Shown: positions 17,171-26,903 of the stretch, in pieces
Layout of the letters: every line of letters starts with the position of its first letter
How positions within the stretch are numbered: the first letter of the stretch is position 1
Source of the DNA: CAWCBH01 sp963793785
Lineage (GTDB): Bacteria > Actinomycetota > Thermoleophilia > Solirubrobacterales > 70-9
Direction: 5' to 3'
Length of the DNA: 64,000 nucleotides
Assembly: GCA_963793785.1 (NCBI GenBank)
Contig: CAWCBH010000003.1
Coordinates: 1,488,001 to 1,552,000, forward strand
Made by a program: the position numbers and the translations under genes
Notes under the pieces: generated by a model
Database searches by the model: none
The model's input: only the letters and a program-made list of their open reading frames with translations
What the model was told of the DNA's origin: nothing

Positions 17171-18748
17171 TCAGTCGCGCGTAACCTCGTCTTCCTCAAG
17201 GGTGCGGATCGGCCCCTTGTAATGGTCCTTCGCCGAGATCAGGTACCAGGCCCCGAAGATCAGCGGGATCAGGATCGCCAGCGGCGTGTAGTTGACCACG
17301 CTGGTGTCGAAGTCGTCGTTCCACGGCAGGCCCGTGGGCGTGTACGGCAGGTCGAGGGCGAACACGACCACGACCACGAAGGCGATCGCGAGGCCGTTGA
17401 CCAGCTTGTACCTGGCGCCCAGGTTCCATGGTCCCGGCTCGAAGCTGTCGCCCGCCCGCAGCCTCAGGTACACGGGGATGATGTAGGCAATGTAGAGGCC
17501 GACGGTGCAAATGCCGGTCAGCGCGAAGAACGCGAACGGGTAGTCGTTCTTGCCGAACAGCGCCGGGATCGTGATCAGCAGCGAGAAGAGCGCCACCCCG
17601 ATCACGGCGTTGAACGGAACCCGGTCACGGTTGACGCGGCTGAACATCGCCCCACCCGGCATCGCCCGGTCGCGTGAGAACGCGTACCAGGTGCGCGAGG
17701 CGCTCGTCATCCCTGCCGCAACGCAGAACAGCTGACCGATGACGGCGATTAGGATCACCAGCTTCGCCGCCCAAGAGTCCAGCGCCGTCTCGAAGATCGA
17801 GAACGTTGTGCCGGCGGCCTCGTTGATCGCGTCGACGTCGTTGGCCGCGAACAGGAAGGCCAAGAGCACGAACCAGCCGATCAGCGCCGAGAAGAAAACC
17901 GAACGCCAGACGCCCTTGGCGGCGTTAATCGCCGCGTTCTGGGTCTCCTCCGCCGTGTGCGCCGAGGCGTCGTAGCCGGTCTGCGTGTACATCGCAAGCA
18001 GGAAGCCGATCGGAAGGACCAAGAACCAGAAGAAGAGGCCGCTGGTGGCGCCGTCGTCGAATCCGGAGTTGTTGATCCGCTCACCGAAGACGAAGCTGAC
18101 GCTCTGGTGGTCGTCCGGTACGAAGATCAGCAGCCCGATGATCACCAGCACCCCGATCACGTGCCAGCCGACGGAGATGTTGTTGAGCATCGCCAAGCCC
18201 CGGTCGCCGAAGATATTCAGCAAGGTGATGACGGCGAGGATGATCAGGAAGAGCAGGAAAGTCTCGTCGAGGATGTGCAGGTCGTCGCCGAAGTTGACGC
18301 CGAGGATGTCGAGGGAGTAGAGCCCCAGCAGCGCGTTGAGGAAGAGCGCGGCGCCATAGCCCACCGAGGCGACGATCCCGATCAGGCCGACGATGTTGAA
18401 CCAGCCGGTCATCCAGCTCCAGCCCGGGCCGCCGAGGTCGTGCGCCCACCAGTATGGCCCGCCGGCGGTCGGGTACTTCGAGGTCAGCTCGGCCATCGAG
18501 AAGGCGACCATCAGCACGAAGGCGCAGATCACCGGCCAGCCGATCGATGCCGCGATCGGGCCGCCGTTCTGCCAGGCAAAGGGAAACGAGGTGAACGTCC
18601 CGGCGAGGACCGAGATGATCGTGAATGAGATCGCGAAGTTGGTGAAGCCGCCCCAGGCGCGGCTCAAGTCCTGCCGGTAGCCCATCTCGGCGAGCTGGCG
18701 CTCGTCATCGCCTGCAGTGGGTGTTCGATCAACCGGCGCGTCGTTCAT
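17171..18748 (-). CDS. APC-family amino acid/amine permease
   Basis: 525 residues with about twelve hydrophobic helices and the amino acid/polyamine/organocation family start (GYRQDLSRAWGGFTNFAISFTIIS). GPYWWAHDLGG lies in helix 3. The ATG at 18748 is chosen for the strong GAGGAGGAGG ribosome-binding site upstream. As first gene of the gamma-glutamyl operon it should import the amine that the glutamine synthetase-like enzyme then captures. The N-terminal 27 residues are polar and cytoplasmic. Confidence 0.88.
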   Translation of the reverse strand: MNDAPVDRTPTAGDDERQLAEMGYRQDLSRAWGGFTNFAISFTIISVLAGTFTSFPFAWQNGGPIAASIGWPVICAFVLMVAFSMAELTSKYPTAGGPYWWAHDLGGPGWSWMTGWFNIVGLIGIVASVGYGAALFLNALLGLYSLDILGVNFGDDLHILDETFLLFLIILAVITLLNIFGDRGLAMLNNISVGWHVIGVLVIIGLLIFVPDDHQSVSFVFGERINNSGFDDGATSGLFFWFLVLPIGFLLAMYTQTGYDASAHTAEETQNAAINAAKGVWRSVFFSALIGWFVLLAFLFAANDVDAINEAAGTTFSIFETALDSWAAKLVILIAVIGQLFCVAAGMTSASRTWYAFSRDRAMPGGAMFSRVNRDRVPFNAVIGVALFSLLITIPALFGKNDYPFAFFALTGICTVGLYIAYIIPVYLRLRAGDSFEPGPWNLGARYKLVNGLAIAFVVVVVFALDLPYTPTGLPWNDDFDTSVVNYTPLAILIPLIFGAWYLISAKDHYKGPIRTLEEDEVTRD

Positions 18749-18793
18749 CCGAGTCCTCCTCCTCGTGCAGCAGATTCGACGCTGCGCGAAAAT

Positions 18794-18853
18794 GGTTTGG
18801 CGATCCGACCTATGTGCAAACCGACAATATTCCCGGCGGGCGAGGGCTGTCAA
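18794..18853 (-). promoter_or_regulatory. Promoter and candidate operator of the permease operon
   Basis: On the minus strand a perfect TTGACA (18848-18853) is followed after 16 bp by AATATT (18826-18831). Downstream, across the expected start site, lies an inverted repeat, GGTTTG (18794-18799) and CAAACC (18817-18822), placed where a repressor could block transcription. The same 128-bp gap must hold the promoter of the divergent flavin oxidoreductase gene, for which I see no convincing hexamers. Confidence 0.55.
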
Positions 18854-18876
18854 CTAATCGCACCGCAATTTGCAGG

Positions 18877-20013
18877 ATGAAGGTCGCCGTCATCGGCGCG
18901 GGCGTGGTCGGGTGCGCGACCGCTCTGGCGCTGGCGCGGCGCGGCGCCGAGGTGGTGCTGCTGGAGGCCGAGCCCGAGCCGGGCCTGGCCGCGAGCGGCA
19001 CAAACTCCGGCGTCTTGCACACCGGCTTCGACTCGCCGCCGGGAGAGCTGGAGACGGAGCTGATCCTCCGTGCCACAGCCCTGCGGGAGAAGCTTCTGGC
19101 CCAATTGGGCGTCCCGATTCTCCCCTGCGGGGCGTTGATGCGAGCCGACGACGACTCGGAGAGAGAGGCGATCGCGAAGTTGGCGGCCAACGCCGAGCGC
19201 AACGGGGTCGACATACGGCTCGACGGCGACGGCTCGCTCGAGATCCCCGGCGAGTCGGTCACCGATCCGGTCGCCTTCACGACCTCGCTGGCCGCCGCCG
19301 CCGGCCGCCACGGTGCCGCACTGCAAACCGGCTTTGCGGTCGCACGCATCGATCGCAGCGGGGAGGGATTGATCCTTGCCGCCGGCGGCGGCGAGTCCGT
19401 GCGCTGTGGGGTGGTGGTCAACTGCGCCGGCCTCGGGGCCGGCGCGGTTGCAGCGCTGCTCGGCGACCGCACCTTCGAGGTCTACCCCCGCAAGGGCGAG
19501 TTCCTTGTCTTCGAGCCGCCCGGTGAGAGACTCGACCGGATCCTTCTCCCCGTCCCCAGCAAGCAAACGAAGGGAGTCCTCGTCTTCCCGACCCTCGACG
19601 ACAAGGTGATCGCCGGGCCCACCGCGATCGACCAGGAGGATCCCGAGGACTGGTCGGTGCGACCGCAGGCGCGGGAGGAGATTCTCCCGAAGGCGATCGG
19701 GATGCTCCCCCAACTCGAGGCGGCCGAGCCGATCGCCGCCTACGCGGGACTGCGACCGGCCGGCCGCGGCTCCAACTACCTCATCGGGCCCTCGCCCGCC
19801 TGTCCGGAGCTGATCAACGTGGCGGCAATCCGCTCGACCGGGCTGACGGCCTCGCTCGCGATCGCCGAGCGGGTCTGCGGCCTCGTCGCCGCGGCGGGTA
19901 TCGAGCTGGGTCCGGAAGCGCCGCTGGCAGCCGCGACCGAACCGGCCGCCGGCTCCTTCGACGGACCCTGGTGGCTGCGCACGGCGGTGCATCGCGGCGA
20001 GGCGGCGATGTGA
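18877..20013 (+). CDS. FAD-dependent oxidoreductase (DAO / GlpA-LhgO type)
   Basis: 378-residue flavoprotein with the N-terminal dinucleotide site VIGAGVVG (5-12), GTNSGVLHTG (the family's flavin and substrate region) and a C-terminal GLRPAGRGSNYLIGP flavin motif. Closest patterns are L-2-hydroxyglutarate oxidase LhgO and the GlpA subunit of glycerol-3-phosphate dehydrogenase. It is coupled (TGATG) to an FGGY kinase, which favours a polyol-phosphate role. It is also divergent from the gamma-glutamyl operon, which lacks a PuuB-type oxidase, so a role there is an alternative. Confidence 0.75.
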   Translation: MKVAVIGAGVVGCATALALARRGAEVVLLEAEPEPGLAASGTNSGVLHTGFDSPPGELETELILRATALREKLLAQLGVPILPCGALMRADDDSEREAIAKLAANAERNGVDIRLDGDGSLEIPGESVTDPVAFTTSLAAAAGRHGAALQTGFAVARIDRSGEGLILAAGGGESVRCGVVVNCAGLGAGAVAALLGDRTFEVYPRKGEFLVFEPPGERLDRILLPVPSKQTKGVLVFPTLDDKVIAGPTAIDQEDPEDWSVRPQAREEILPKAIGMLPQLEAAEPIAAYAGLRPAGRGSNYLIGPSPACPELINVAAIRSTGLTASLAIAERVCGLVAAAGIELGPEAPLAAATEPAAGSFDGPWWLRTAVHRGEAAM

Positions 20014-21461
20014 TGAAGGCGCTGCTCGGCATCGACGAGGGAACCTCGGCGGTGAAGGCGGTCCTCTACGACCTCGACCTGCGCCCGCTCGCCGAGGCCC
20101 GGCGCGAGAAGCCCCTCTCCCACCCGCGGCCCGGCTGGGTCGAGCAGGACGCTGAGCAGGCGCTGGAGGCGGTCGTCGGCGCCGTCGCCGAGCTGCTGAC
20201 CGGACCCGACGCCGAGGTCGTCGCCTGCGGGCTCGACCATCAGGGAGAGTCGGTCCTGGCCTGGGACGCCGAGAGCGGCCGGCCGCTGACCCCGATCGTC
20301 ACCTGGCAGGACAAGCGCTCCCAGGAGGTGCTGGCGCGGCTCACCGATCAGGGACGCGAGGAGGAGGTCAAGCGCTTGAGCGGCCTTCCCCTCGACCCCT
20401 ACTTCTCGGCCGGCAAGCTGACCTGGCTGCTTGAGCACGACGACGGCGTGGTCGCCGCGCGCGAGGCGGGCACGCTGCGGCTCGGTACCGTCGACTCGTT
20501 CATCTGCGACCGGCTCGGCGCCGGGTTCGCCACCGACCCCTCGACCGCCTCGCGCACCCAGCTCGGCGCCCCGGAATGGAACCCGGCGCTGCTGGAGCTG
20601 TTCGGCGTCCCGGCAGCGACTCTGCCGGCGATCGAGGACACGGTCGGCGAGCTGGGCGCGCTCGGGCATCCGAGCTGGCCCGTCGAGCTGCCGCTGCGCG
20701 CCCGCTGCGTCGACCAGCAGGCGGCCCTGGCGGGGGCGGGCTGCGTCTCCCCCGGTCTCGCCAAGGCGACCTATGGCACCGGCGTCTTCGTCCTCGCGCA
20801 CGCCGGCGAGCAGCGCCCGAGCCCGGCCGGCGGGCTGTTGCCGACGATCGCGTGGCGGGTCGGCGGCAAGGTCGAGTGGGCGCTCGACGGCGGCGTCTTC
20901 ACCGCCGGGGCGTTGCTGGACTGGATGAGCCGCGACCTCGGGCTCGCCGCCGACGCGGCCGGGCTCGCCGCCGCGGCGGCGGAGGTTGAAGACAGCGGCG
21001 GCGTCCGTATCCTGCCGGCGCTCAGCGGCGTCGGTGCGCCCTGGTGGCGCCCCGACGCCCGCGCCGTCGTCGCCGGGGCATCCGGGCAGACCAGGCCGGG
21101 GCATCTGGCGCGGGCGGCGCTGGAGGCGATCGCCTGGCGGGTCGCCGACGTCCTCGGCTCGATGCGCGAGACGGTCGCGATCGAGGCCCTGCGAGTCGAC
21201 GGGGGCCTGACCCGCAGCGAGCTGTTGCTGACGCTGCAGGCGGACACCGCCGGCGTCCCGGTCGAGCGCGGCGCCGTCGACGCGACCGCCGCCGGCAGCG
21301 CCGCGCTGGCCGCGGTCGGTGCCGGCCTCTGGGACTCGACGCTCGAGATCGGCGAGCGGATACCGGTCGGCGAACGCATCGAGCCGACCCGAGACGCGGC
21401 CTTCCGCAACTCCGCGCACGCCGAGTGGCGCCGATTCGTCGAGCGGGCCGCCGAGCTCTGA
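20013..21461 (+). CDS. FGGY carbohydrate kinase, glycerol kinase-like
   Basis: 482-residue sugar or polyol kinase. The N-terminal phosphate loop is IDEGTSAVKAVLYD, followed by RPGWVEQD, TWQDKR, VDQQAAL and ATYGTGVFV, in the same order as glycerol kinase. The C-terminal adenosine site is VDGGLTRSELLLTLQAD. Several glycerol-contact residues differ from the standard enzyme, so the substrate may be another polyol. The start ATG at 20013 overlaps the stop of the oxidoreductase. Confidence 0.8.
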   Translation: MKALLGIDEGTSAVKAVLYDLDLRPLAEARREKPLSHPRPGWVEQDAEQALEAVVGAVAELLTGPDAEVVACGLDHQGESVLAWDAESGRPLTPIVTWQDKRSQEVLARLTDQGREEEVKRLSGLPLDPYFSAGKLTWLLEHDDGVVAAREAGTLRLGTVDSFICDRLGAGFATDPSTASRTQLGAPEWNPALLELFGVPAATLPAIEDTVGELGALGHPSWPVELPLRARCVDQQAALAGAGCVSPGLAKATYGTGVFVLAHAGEQRPSPAGGLLPTIAWRVGGKVEWALDGGVFTAGALLDWMSRDLGLAADAAGLAAAAAEVEDSGGVRILPALSGVGAPWWRPDARAVVAGASGQTRPGHLARAALEAIAWRVADVLGSMRETVAIEALRVDGGLTRSELLLTLQADTAGVPVERGAVDATAAGSAALAAVGAGLWDSTLEIGERIPVGERIEPTRDAAFRNSAHAEWRRFVERAAEL

Positions 21462-21472
21462 GTGGGATCGGC

Positions 21473-22195
21473 TCAGGCGCCGGGGCGCCCGGGCAGCAGG
21501 GCGCCGAGGATGTGCTCGGTTCCCTCTAGGTGGCGGCGGATCAGCTTTGCGGCCCGGGTCGTGTCGCTCTTGCGCAGGTGGTCGGCAAGCCGGCGGTGCT
21601 GGTCATTGGAGCGGGTCAAGACCTCCTCCGGGTGAGGGATGCGGGCGATCAGCTCGCTCATCTGGCCCTGGACCTCGGTCATCGCCCCGACCAGCCGCGG
21701 CGAGGCCGCCGCCTCGGCGACCCCGATGTGGAAGCGGATGTCGGCGCGCCGGTACTCCTCGAAGTCGGCCGGCGCCGACATCCTCTCGACCAGCTCGTCG
21801 AGCCGCTCGAGGTCGCCCGGCTCGGCGCGCTCGGCCGCCAGCGTCACGGCGCCGACCTCGATCGCGACCCGGTAGTCGAGCACCGCCCAGGCCTTCTCCC
21901 CGAGCGGGTCTGCGTCATGCCCGGCGAGCGGCGGCTGCTCGGCGATAAAGGTGCCGCCGCGGCGCCCGCGCCGCGAGACGAGGTGACCGCTCTGGACCAG
22001 CGTCGTCAGGGCCTGGCGCAGAGTCGAGCGCGAAATCCCCAGCTCGCCGGCCAGGTCGCGTTCGGGCGGCAGCCGGCTCCCCGGCGAGAGGAGACCGAGC
22101 CTGATCGCCGTGCCGAGGCGCTCGACCGTCTCCTCGAAGGTGGTCGGGGGCCGCACGGGCTGGAAGACCGCCTCCAGCGCGGCGTCGCGCTCCAT
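21473..22195 (-). CDS. GntR-family (FadR subfamily) transcriptional regulator
   Basis: 240 residues: an N-terminal winged helix (RLGLLSPGSRLPPERDLAGE and ISRSTLRQAL recognition region) and a C-terminal all-helical FCD-type ligand domain (DIRFHIGVAEAAAS, DQHRRLADHLR) with histidines placed for metal binding. It is convergent with, and 11 bp from, the FGGY kinase, so it may control that pair. The ATG at 22195 is used because it follows TACCGT by 6 nt. Confidence 0.85.
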   Translation of the reverse strand: MERDAALEAVFQPVRPPTTFEETVERLGTAIRLGLLSPGSRLPPERDLAGELGISRSTLRQALTTLVQSGHLVSRRGRRGGTFIAEQPPLAGHDADPLGEKAWAVLDYRVAIEVGAVTLAAERAEPGDLERLDELVERMSAPADFEEYRRADIRFHIGVAEAAASPRLVGAMTEVQGQMSELIARIPHPEEVLTRSNDQHRRLADHLRKSDTTRAAKLIRRHLEGTEHILGALLPGRPGA

Positions 22196-22201
22196 CGCCC
22201 A

Positions 22202-22207
22202 ACGGTA
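22202..22207 (-). promoter_or_regulatory. -10 element for leaderless GntR regulator gene
   Basis: TACCGT on the minus strand ends 6 nt before the ATG at 22195. Confidence 0.4.
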
Positions 22208-22259
22208 CACCCGCGCCAACGAGGAGACCGGTTATTACCCGAGACGGTGTGGCCGCCAC

Positions 22260-23965
22260 TCAGCGGCGCTTGCGGGCCGCGATCACCTTCAGCGCGAAGT
22301 CGGAGAGAGCCCGGCTGGATCCCTCCGGGCGGCCGTCGTTCTGGCGCCGCGCAGCGGTCACCACGTCGAGGTGGTTGTACCCGGGCAGGATCACCTCTCT
22401 GCTCAGCCGCTTCTCGTTCGGCGGCTCGCCCGACATCGGCGGCCCGCTGTCCTCGCCGGAGTTGCTCTCGCTGTCGCCGGCCTGAATCAGGATCGCCGGG
22501 CGCGTCGCGGCACCGTCGTAGCGGATGTTGGCCAGGTCGCCGCTGCGGTCGCCGCCGGTTGCGGCAAGGGTTTCGGCGAGGATCCGGGTCGGGAAGTACT
22601 GCTCGACGAAGTTGAGCGGCGCCTCGAACGCAACCCGCCCGAGCTGGCGGATGTCGGAGACCTCGCTCTCGCGATCTGTGTAGGGATGCCGGAGTCATTG
22701 GGTGTCAGCGGCGCTCCGCCGGCCCCGACCCGGTTGTAGTTCTGCCAGCGATAGAGCGGGCCGTCGGGCGACTCGGGCAGCGCCAGCGTGCCGTCGGGAG
22801 CGGGGAAGTTCTTGTCGGTCAAGGGGCCGCCGACTGTGAACCCAACGCTGGAGCGCAGGATGCTGATCGAGGCGGAGTTGTCGTCGAGCACCCCTCCCAG
22901 TGCCGCCTCGTTGGTCAGCCGAAAGTCGCGGATGCTCGGCTGGCCGGTCGCGAAGCTGGCGGCATCGCGCGAGTAGAGCAGCCGCAGCGTCAGGTCGAAC
23001 TCGGGCGTCTCGGGGATCAGGTCGAGGATCGGGGTCTCCTGGGCCGGCTCCTGATAGGCGGCGGTGCCGATGATGCTGAGGGTCTGGATCGTCCTCGGGG
23101 TCAGCGGCGGCGCGTCGACGTACGGAGCTCCCCCGCTGGCGGTGCCGAAGGCGCTTCCGGAGACGGGCGGTCCTCCGGCGGAGCCGTCGAGAGAGAAGGT
23201 CGTGTCGAGCCCGAAGAAACCGGCGCATTGCTTGAAGCCGGCGTCGCGCCGGGTCTCCGGGTCGCCGTCGAAGTCCCAGCCGGCGAAGGCGGCGGTCAGC
23301 GGGCCGCCCAGCGAATGCCCTCCACAGAGGACCTTGCGAGCCCGGCGGCGCTGGCCGGGGATCTCGCGCCGCAAGACCTTGTACCAATCGCGGATCGTGC
23401 GGCTGAGCCCGTACTGGCGCAGGAATCCCGCCTCCTCGCGGCTCTTGAAGCCGCTGAAGCCGCGGCCTTCGACCTTGCGGTCGCCGAAGTAGTAGCCGAA
23501 CGAGACCCGCGGGTCGCGGGCGCGGGCCTGGCCGCGGATGCCGCGATGGTCCTCGAGGCAGTTGGCGCGGCGGTCGAGCGCCCAGAACTCGACGTCCCTG
23601 CCGCGGGCGGCGGCATCGCGAACCACGTTGCGGGCAAGCTGGTCAAAGGAGGCGGCGCCGCCGAGGAAACCCGGGATCGCGACCAGGACGGCGTCGGCCT
23701 TCCGCGCCAGGCGCGGTCCGCCGGGATTGCGGAAGCGCAGGTAGCTGAGCCAATCGCAGCGACGGGGCTGGGGCGCCGCTGCCGCCGAGAGCGGAGCGTG
23801 CAGGCGCACCACCGACTCCTTTACGCGGCGAGCGTCGGGAGCCCCGGAGCGGATCGGGACCTCGATTCGGCGGGGCTTGGCGCGACGATCCTCGTCCGCC
23901 TGTGCGACGGCAGCCACCGCCGCCGGCCAGAGGAGGGCAGCGAGAAGCAGGAAGGCGCCCGTCAA
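22260..23965 (-). CDS. Secreted alpha/beta hydrolase (one frame break)
   Basis: Secreted esterase or lipase of about 568 residues. A signal peptide (about 1-23, ending AQA) is followed by VAIPGFLGGAASF and the elbow GGHSLGGPL. The frame breaks near 22685, where one C seems missing from a C run. The next frame continues YTDRESEV, then GYNHLDVV, which holds the probable catalytic histidine, and ends in AARKRR at 22260. Without the repair the enzyme would lose its histidine. Length is three-fold plus two, matching one lost base. Substrate unknown. Confidence 0.72.
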
Positions 23966-24056
23966 GGCGAGCCCGGTCCCTGCGCGGATCGCTGTCGTCC
24001 CTGCCGCGATCCGCCGAAGCTACCAGCGCCGGTTAGATTGCCGCGCCAGTCAAGCG

Positions 24057-25341
24057 ATGCCCTCCGTCCCCCGCCTGCCGCTGATCGGCGACCCGCTGCG
24101 CCGGGTGCGGGTTCCCCGCGATCTGAAGTCGATCACCACGGTCGGCGACGAGGACCCGCGCGCCGGCGGGATCAGCAAGGCCGCCGTGGAGCGGATCTGG
24201 AAGTCGGCCCTCGACCTCTATCGCAGCGGTGTGCATCCCGCCCTGCAGCTCTGCCTGCGCCGCGAGGGCGAGGTCGTCTTGCACCGGGCGATCGGGCACG
24301 CGCGCGGCAACGGGCCGCAGGACGCCGCCGACGCCGAGAAGGTGCCGGTCGGGCTCGACACCCCCTTCTGCGTCTACTCGACCTCGAAGGCGGTCACGGC
24401 GATGGTGATCCACATCCTCGACGAGCGCGGCCTGCTCGACATCGATGACCGGGTCGCGGACTACATCCCCGAGTACGCAGCGCACGGCAAGGGCGAGATC
24501 ACGATCGGCCACGTGCTCGCCCACCGGGCCGGGGTGGCGCGGCTGTCGGGCGATGCGCTCGACCTCGACAAGCTGGTCGACCGCGAGTTCCTGGTCCAGC
24601 TGCTCTGCGACGTCAAGCCGGCGTCGCGGCCCGGCCGGCTGCTCGCCTACCACGCGGTATCGGGAGGCTTCATCCTCGGCGAGATCGTCGCGCGGGTGAC
24701 CGGGAAGAGCATCCGCGAGGTGCTCGCCGAGGAGATCCTGCGGCCGCTCGAGTTTCGCTGGGGCAACTACGGCGTCGCCCCCTCCGAGGTCGACGAGGTA
24801 GGGCTCGGCTACGTCACCGGGCCGCGGCTGCTGCCACCGCTGTCGACGATGGTCACCCGGGTGCTGGGAGCGCCGATCGACACCGTCGTCGATGCCTCCA
24901 ACGACCCCCGCTTTTTGACCGCGGTGGTGCCGGCGGCCAACGTCGTCACCTCGGCGAACGAGCTTGTCGCGCTTCTTCGAGCTTTTCCGCCGCGGCGGCG
25001 AGCTCGACGGCGTCCGGGTGATCGAGCCGGAGACGCTGGAGCGGGCGCTGACCGAGCAATCGCATCTGGAGATCGACTTCTCGCTCGGCTTCCCGACCCG
25101 ATTCAGCTACGGGCTGATGCTGGGCGCCCAGATGCTGAGCCTCTACGGCCGCGACACCCAGCAGGCCTTCGGCCACCTCGGGCTGATCAACATCATGGGC
25201 TGGGCGGATCCCGAGCGGGCGATCTCCGGCGGGCTGATCACCAGCGGCAAGGCGATCATCTACCCGGAGCTGCCGCGCTTCTACGGGGTGATGCAGCGGA
25301 TTGCGTCGGAGGCGCCGAAGGTGCGAGGCTCTCGGTCATGA
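24057..25341 (+). CDS. Serine hydrolase, beta-lactamase class C/esterase fold (one frame break)
   Basis: About 428 residues. STSK (in VYSTSKAV) is the nucleophile motif of class C beta-lactamases and EstB-type esterases, and YHAVSGG stands at the second-motif tyrosine. The C-terminal HLGLINIMGWADPE region sits where KTG is found in lactamases. The frame breaks at about 24963, where an extra T follows GAGCT; the next frame gives SRFFELFRRGGELDG and runs to 25341. No signal peptide, so likely an intracellular esterase. Coupled by ATGA to the acyl-CoA ligase. Confidence 0.75.
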
Positions 25342-26903
25342 CGACCTATCGCAGCCGAGAGCAGGACCTGCAGATCCCCGACGCCGACGTCACCTCCTTC
25401 GTCCTCGAGCGCGCCGCCGAGTGGGGCGACAAGCCGGCGCTGATCGACGGCCCGTCGGGGCGCGAGATCAGCTACGCGGCGCTGGCGGAATCGGTTCGCC
25501 GTCTCGCCGCCGGGCTCGCGGAGCGCGGCTTCGGCAAAGGAAACGTGCTCGCCGTCTACATGCCGAACCTGCCCGAGTACGCGATCGCCTTCCACGGTGC
25601 CGCCTCGGCGGGCGGCAGCTGCACGACCGCCAACCCGCTCTATACCGCCAACGAGCTCGCCCACCAGCTCGAGGACTCCGGCGCCGGCCTCCTGCTGACG
25701 GTGCCGCCGTTCCTGGAGGCGGCCCGCGAAGCAGCCGAGCGGGCCGGCATCGCCGAGGTGTTCGTGGTCGGCGAGGCCGAGGGCGCCACCCCCTTCGCCG
25801 AGCTGTTCGGGGACCCCGGCGCCGCCCCCGAGCCCGAGATCGACCCCGGCCGCGACCTCGCCGTCCTCCCCTACTCCAGCGGCACCACCGGCCTGCCGAA
25901 GGGCGTGATGCTGACCCACCGCAACCTGGTCGCCAATCTCTGCCAGGTCCAAGCCGCGTTCCCGATCGAGCCCGACGACACGCTGATCGGCGTGCTGCCC
26001 TTCTTTCACATCTACGGGATGACCGTGATCATGAACCAGGGGCTGCGGGCAGGGGCGACGATCGTGACCATGCCCAGGTTCGACCTCGAGCAGTTCCTCG
26101 ACCTGCTCGAGAGCCACAAGGTGACCCGCGCCTACGTGGTCCCGCCGATCGCGCTGGCGCTCGGCAAGCATCCCGCCGTCGACGGTCGCGACCTTTCGGC
26201 GCTGCGGACGATCATGTCCGGCGCCGCCCCGCTCGGAGCAGAGCTCGCCGAGCAGGTGGCGGAGCGGATCGACTGCAAGGTGATCCAGGGCTACGGGCTG
26301 ACCGAGACCAGTCCGGTCACCCACATGATCCGCCCCGACGGCGAGAACCGGCCCGGCGCGATCGGCCCGCCGCTGGCGGCGACCGAGTGCCGCCTGGTCG
26401 ACCCCGAGTCCGGTGACGACGTCGGCGCGGGCGAGCGTGGCGAGCTGTGGGTCCGCGGACCGCAAGTGATGGCCGGCTACCTCAACAACGAGGAGGCGAC
26501 GCGAGGAACCGTCGATTCCGACGGCTGGCTGCACACCGGGGACATCGCCGTCGTCGACGAGGACGGCTTCTTCTCGATCGTCGACCGGCTCAAGGAGCTG
26601 ATCAAGTTCAAGGGCTACCAGGTGGCGCCGGCCGAGCTGGAGGCGCTGATCGTCACCCACCCGGAGGTCTCAGACGTGGCGGTGATCGGCGTCCCCGACG
26701 AGGAGGCCGGCGAGCTGCCGAAGGCGTTCGTGGTCGCCGCAGGCGAGGACCTCGACCACGAGCAGCTGATGTCGTGGGTGGGCGACCAGGTCGCGCCGCA
26801 GAAGCGGATCCGGCTGGTCGAGGCGATCGACGAGATCCCCAAGTCGCCCTCCGGCAAGATCCTGCGGCGGGTGCTGGTGGAGCGCCAGCGAGCAGCGTCG
26901 TGA
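25338..26903 (+). CDS. 4-coumarate--CoA ligase-like acyl-CoA synthetase
   Basis: 521-residue adenylate-forming ligase: YSSGTTGLPKGV (ATP loop), QGYGLTETSPV, GWLHTGDIA and, near the C-terminus, PKSPSGKILRR with the catalytic lysine. It matches the 4-coumarate/medium-chain fatty acid ligase branch, which activates a carboxylic acid to its CoA thioester via an acyl-AMP. It is the middle gene of a three-gene unit with overlapping starts, between an esterase and a reductase. Confidence 0.85.
   Translation: MTTYRSREQDLQIPDADVTSFVLERAAEWGDKPALIDGPSGREISYAALAESVRRLAAGLAERGFGKGNVLAVYMPNLPEYAIAFHGAASAGGSCTTANPLYTANELAHQLEDSGAGLLLTVPPFLEAAREAAERAGIAEVFVVGEAEGATPFAELFGDPGAAPEPEIDPGRDLAVLPYSSGTTGLPKGVMLTHRNLVANLCQVQAAFPIEPDDTLIGVLPFFHIYGMTVIMNQGLRAGATIVTMPRFDLEQFLDLLESHKVTRAYVVPPIALALGKHPAVDGRDLSALRTIMSGAAPLGAELAEQVAERIDCKVIQGYGLTETSPVTHMIRPDGENRPGAIGPPLAATECRLVDPESGDDVGAGERGELWVRGPQVMAGYLNNEEATRGTVDSDGWLHTGDIAVVDEDGFFSIVDRLKELIKFKGYQVAPAELEALIVTHPEVSDVAVIGVPDEEAGELPKAFVVAAGEDLDHEQLMSWVGDQVAPQKRIRLVEAIDEIPKSPSGKILRRVLVERQRAAS

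Noticed and set aside
18850..19992. Long antisense frame opposite the flavin oxidoreductase
   Set aside because: It has no family motifs. Such shadow frames are expected at high GC and occur opposite most genes here.
23877..26903. 1008-residue serine hydrolase-ligase fusion
   Set aside because: The frame breaks at about 24963, and the hydrolase ends at 25341 in another frame with an ATGA overlap to the ligase.
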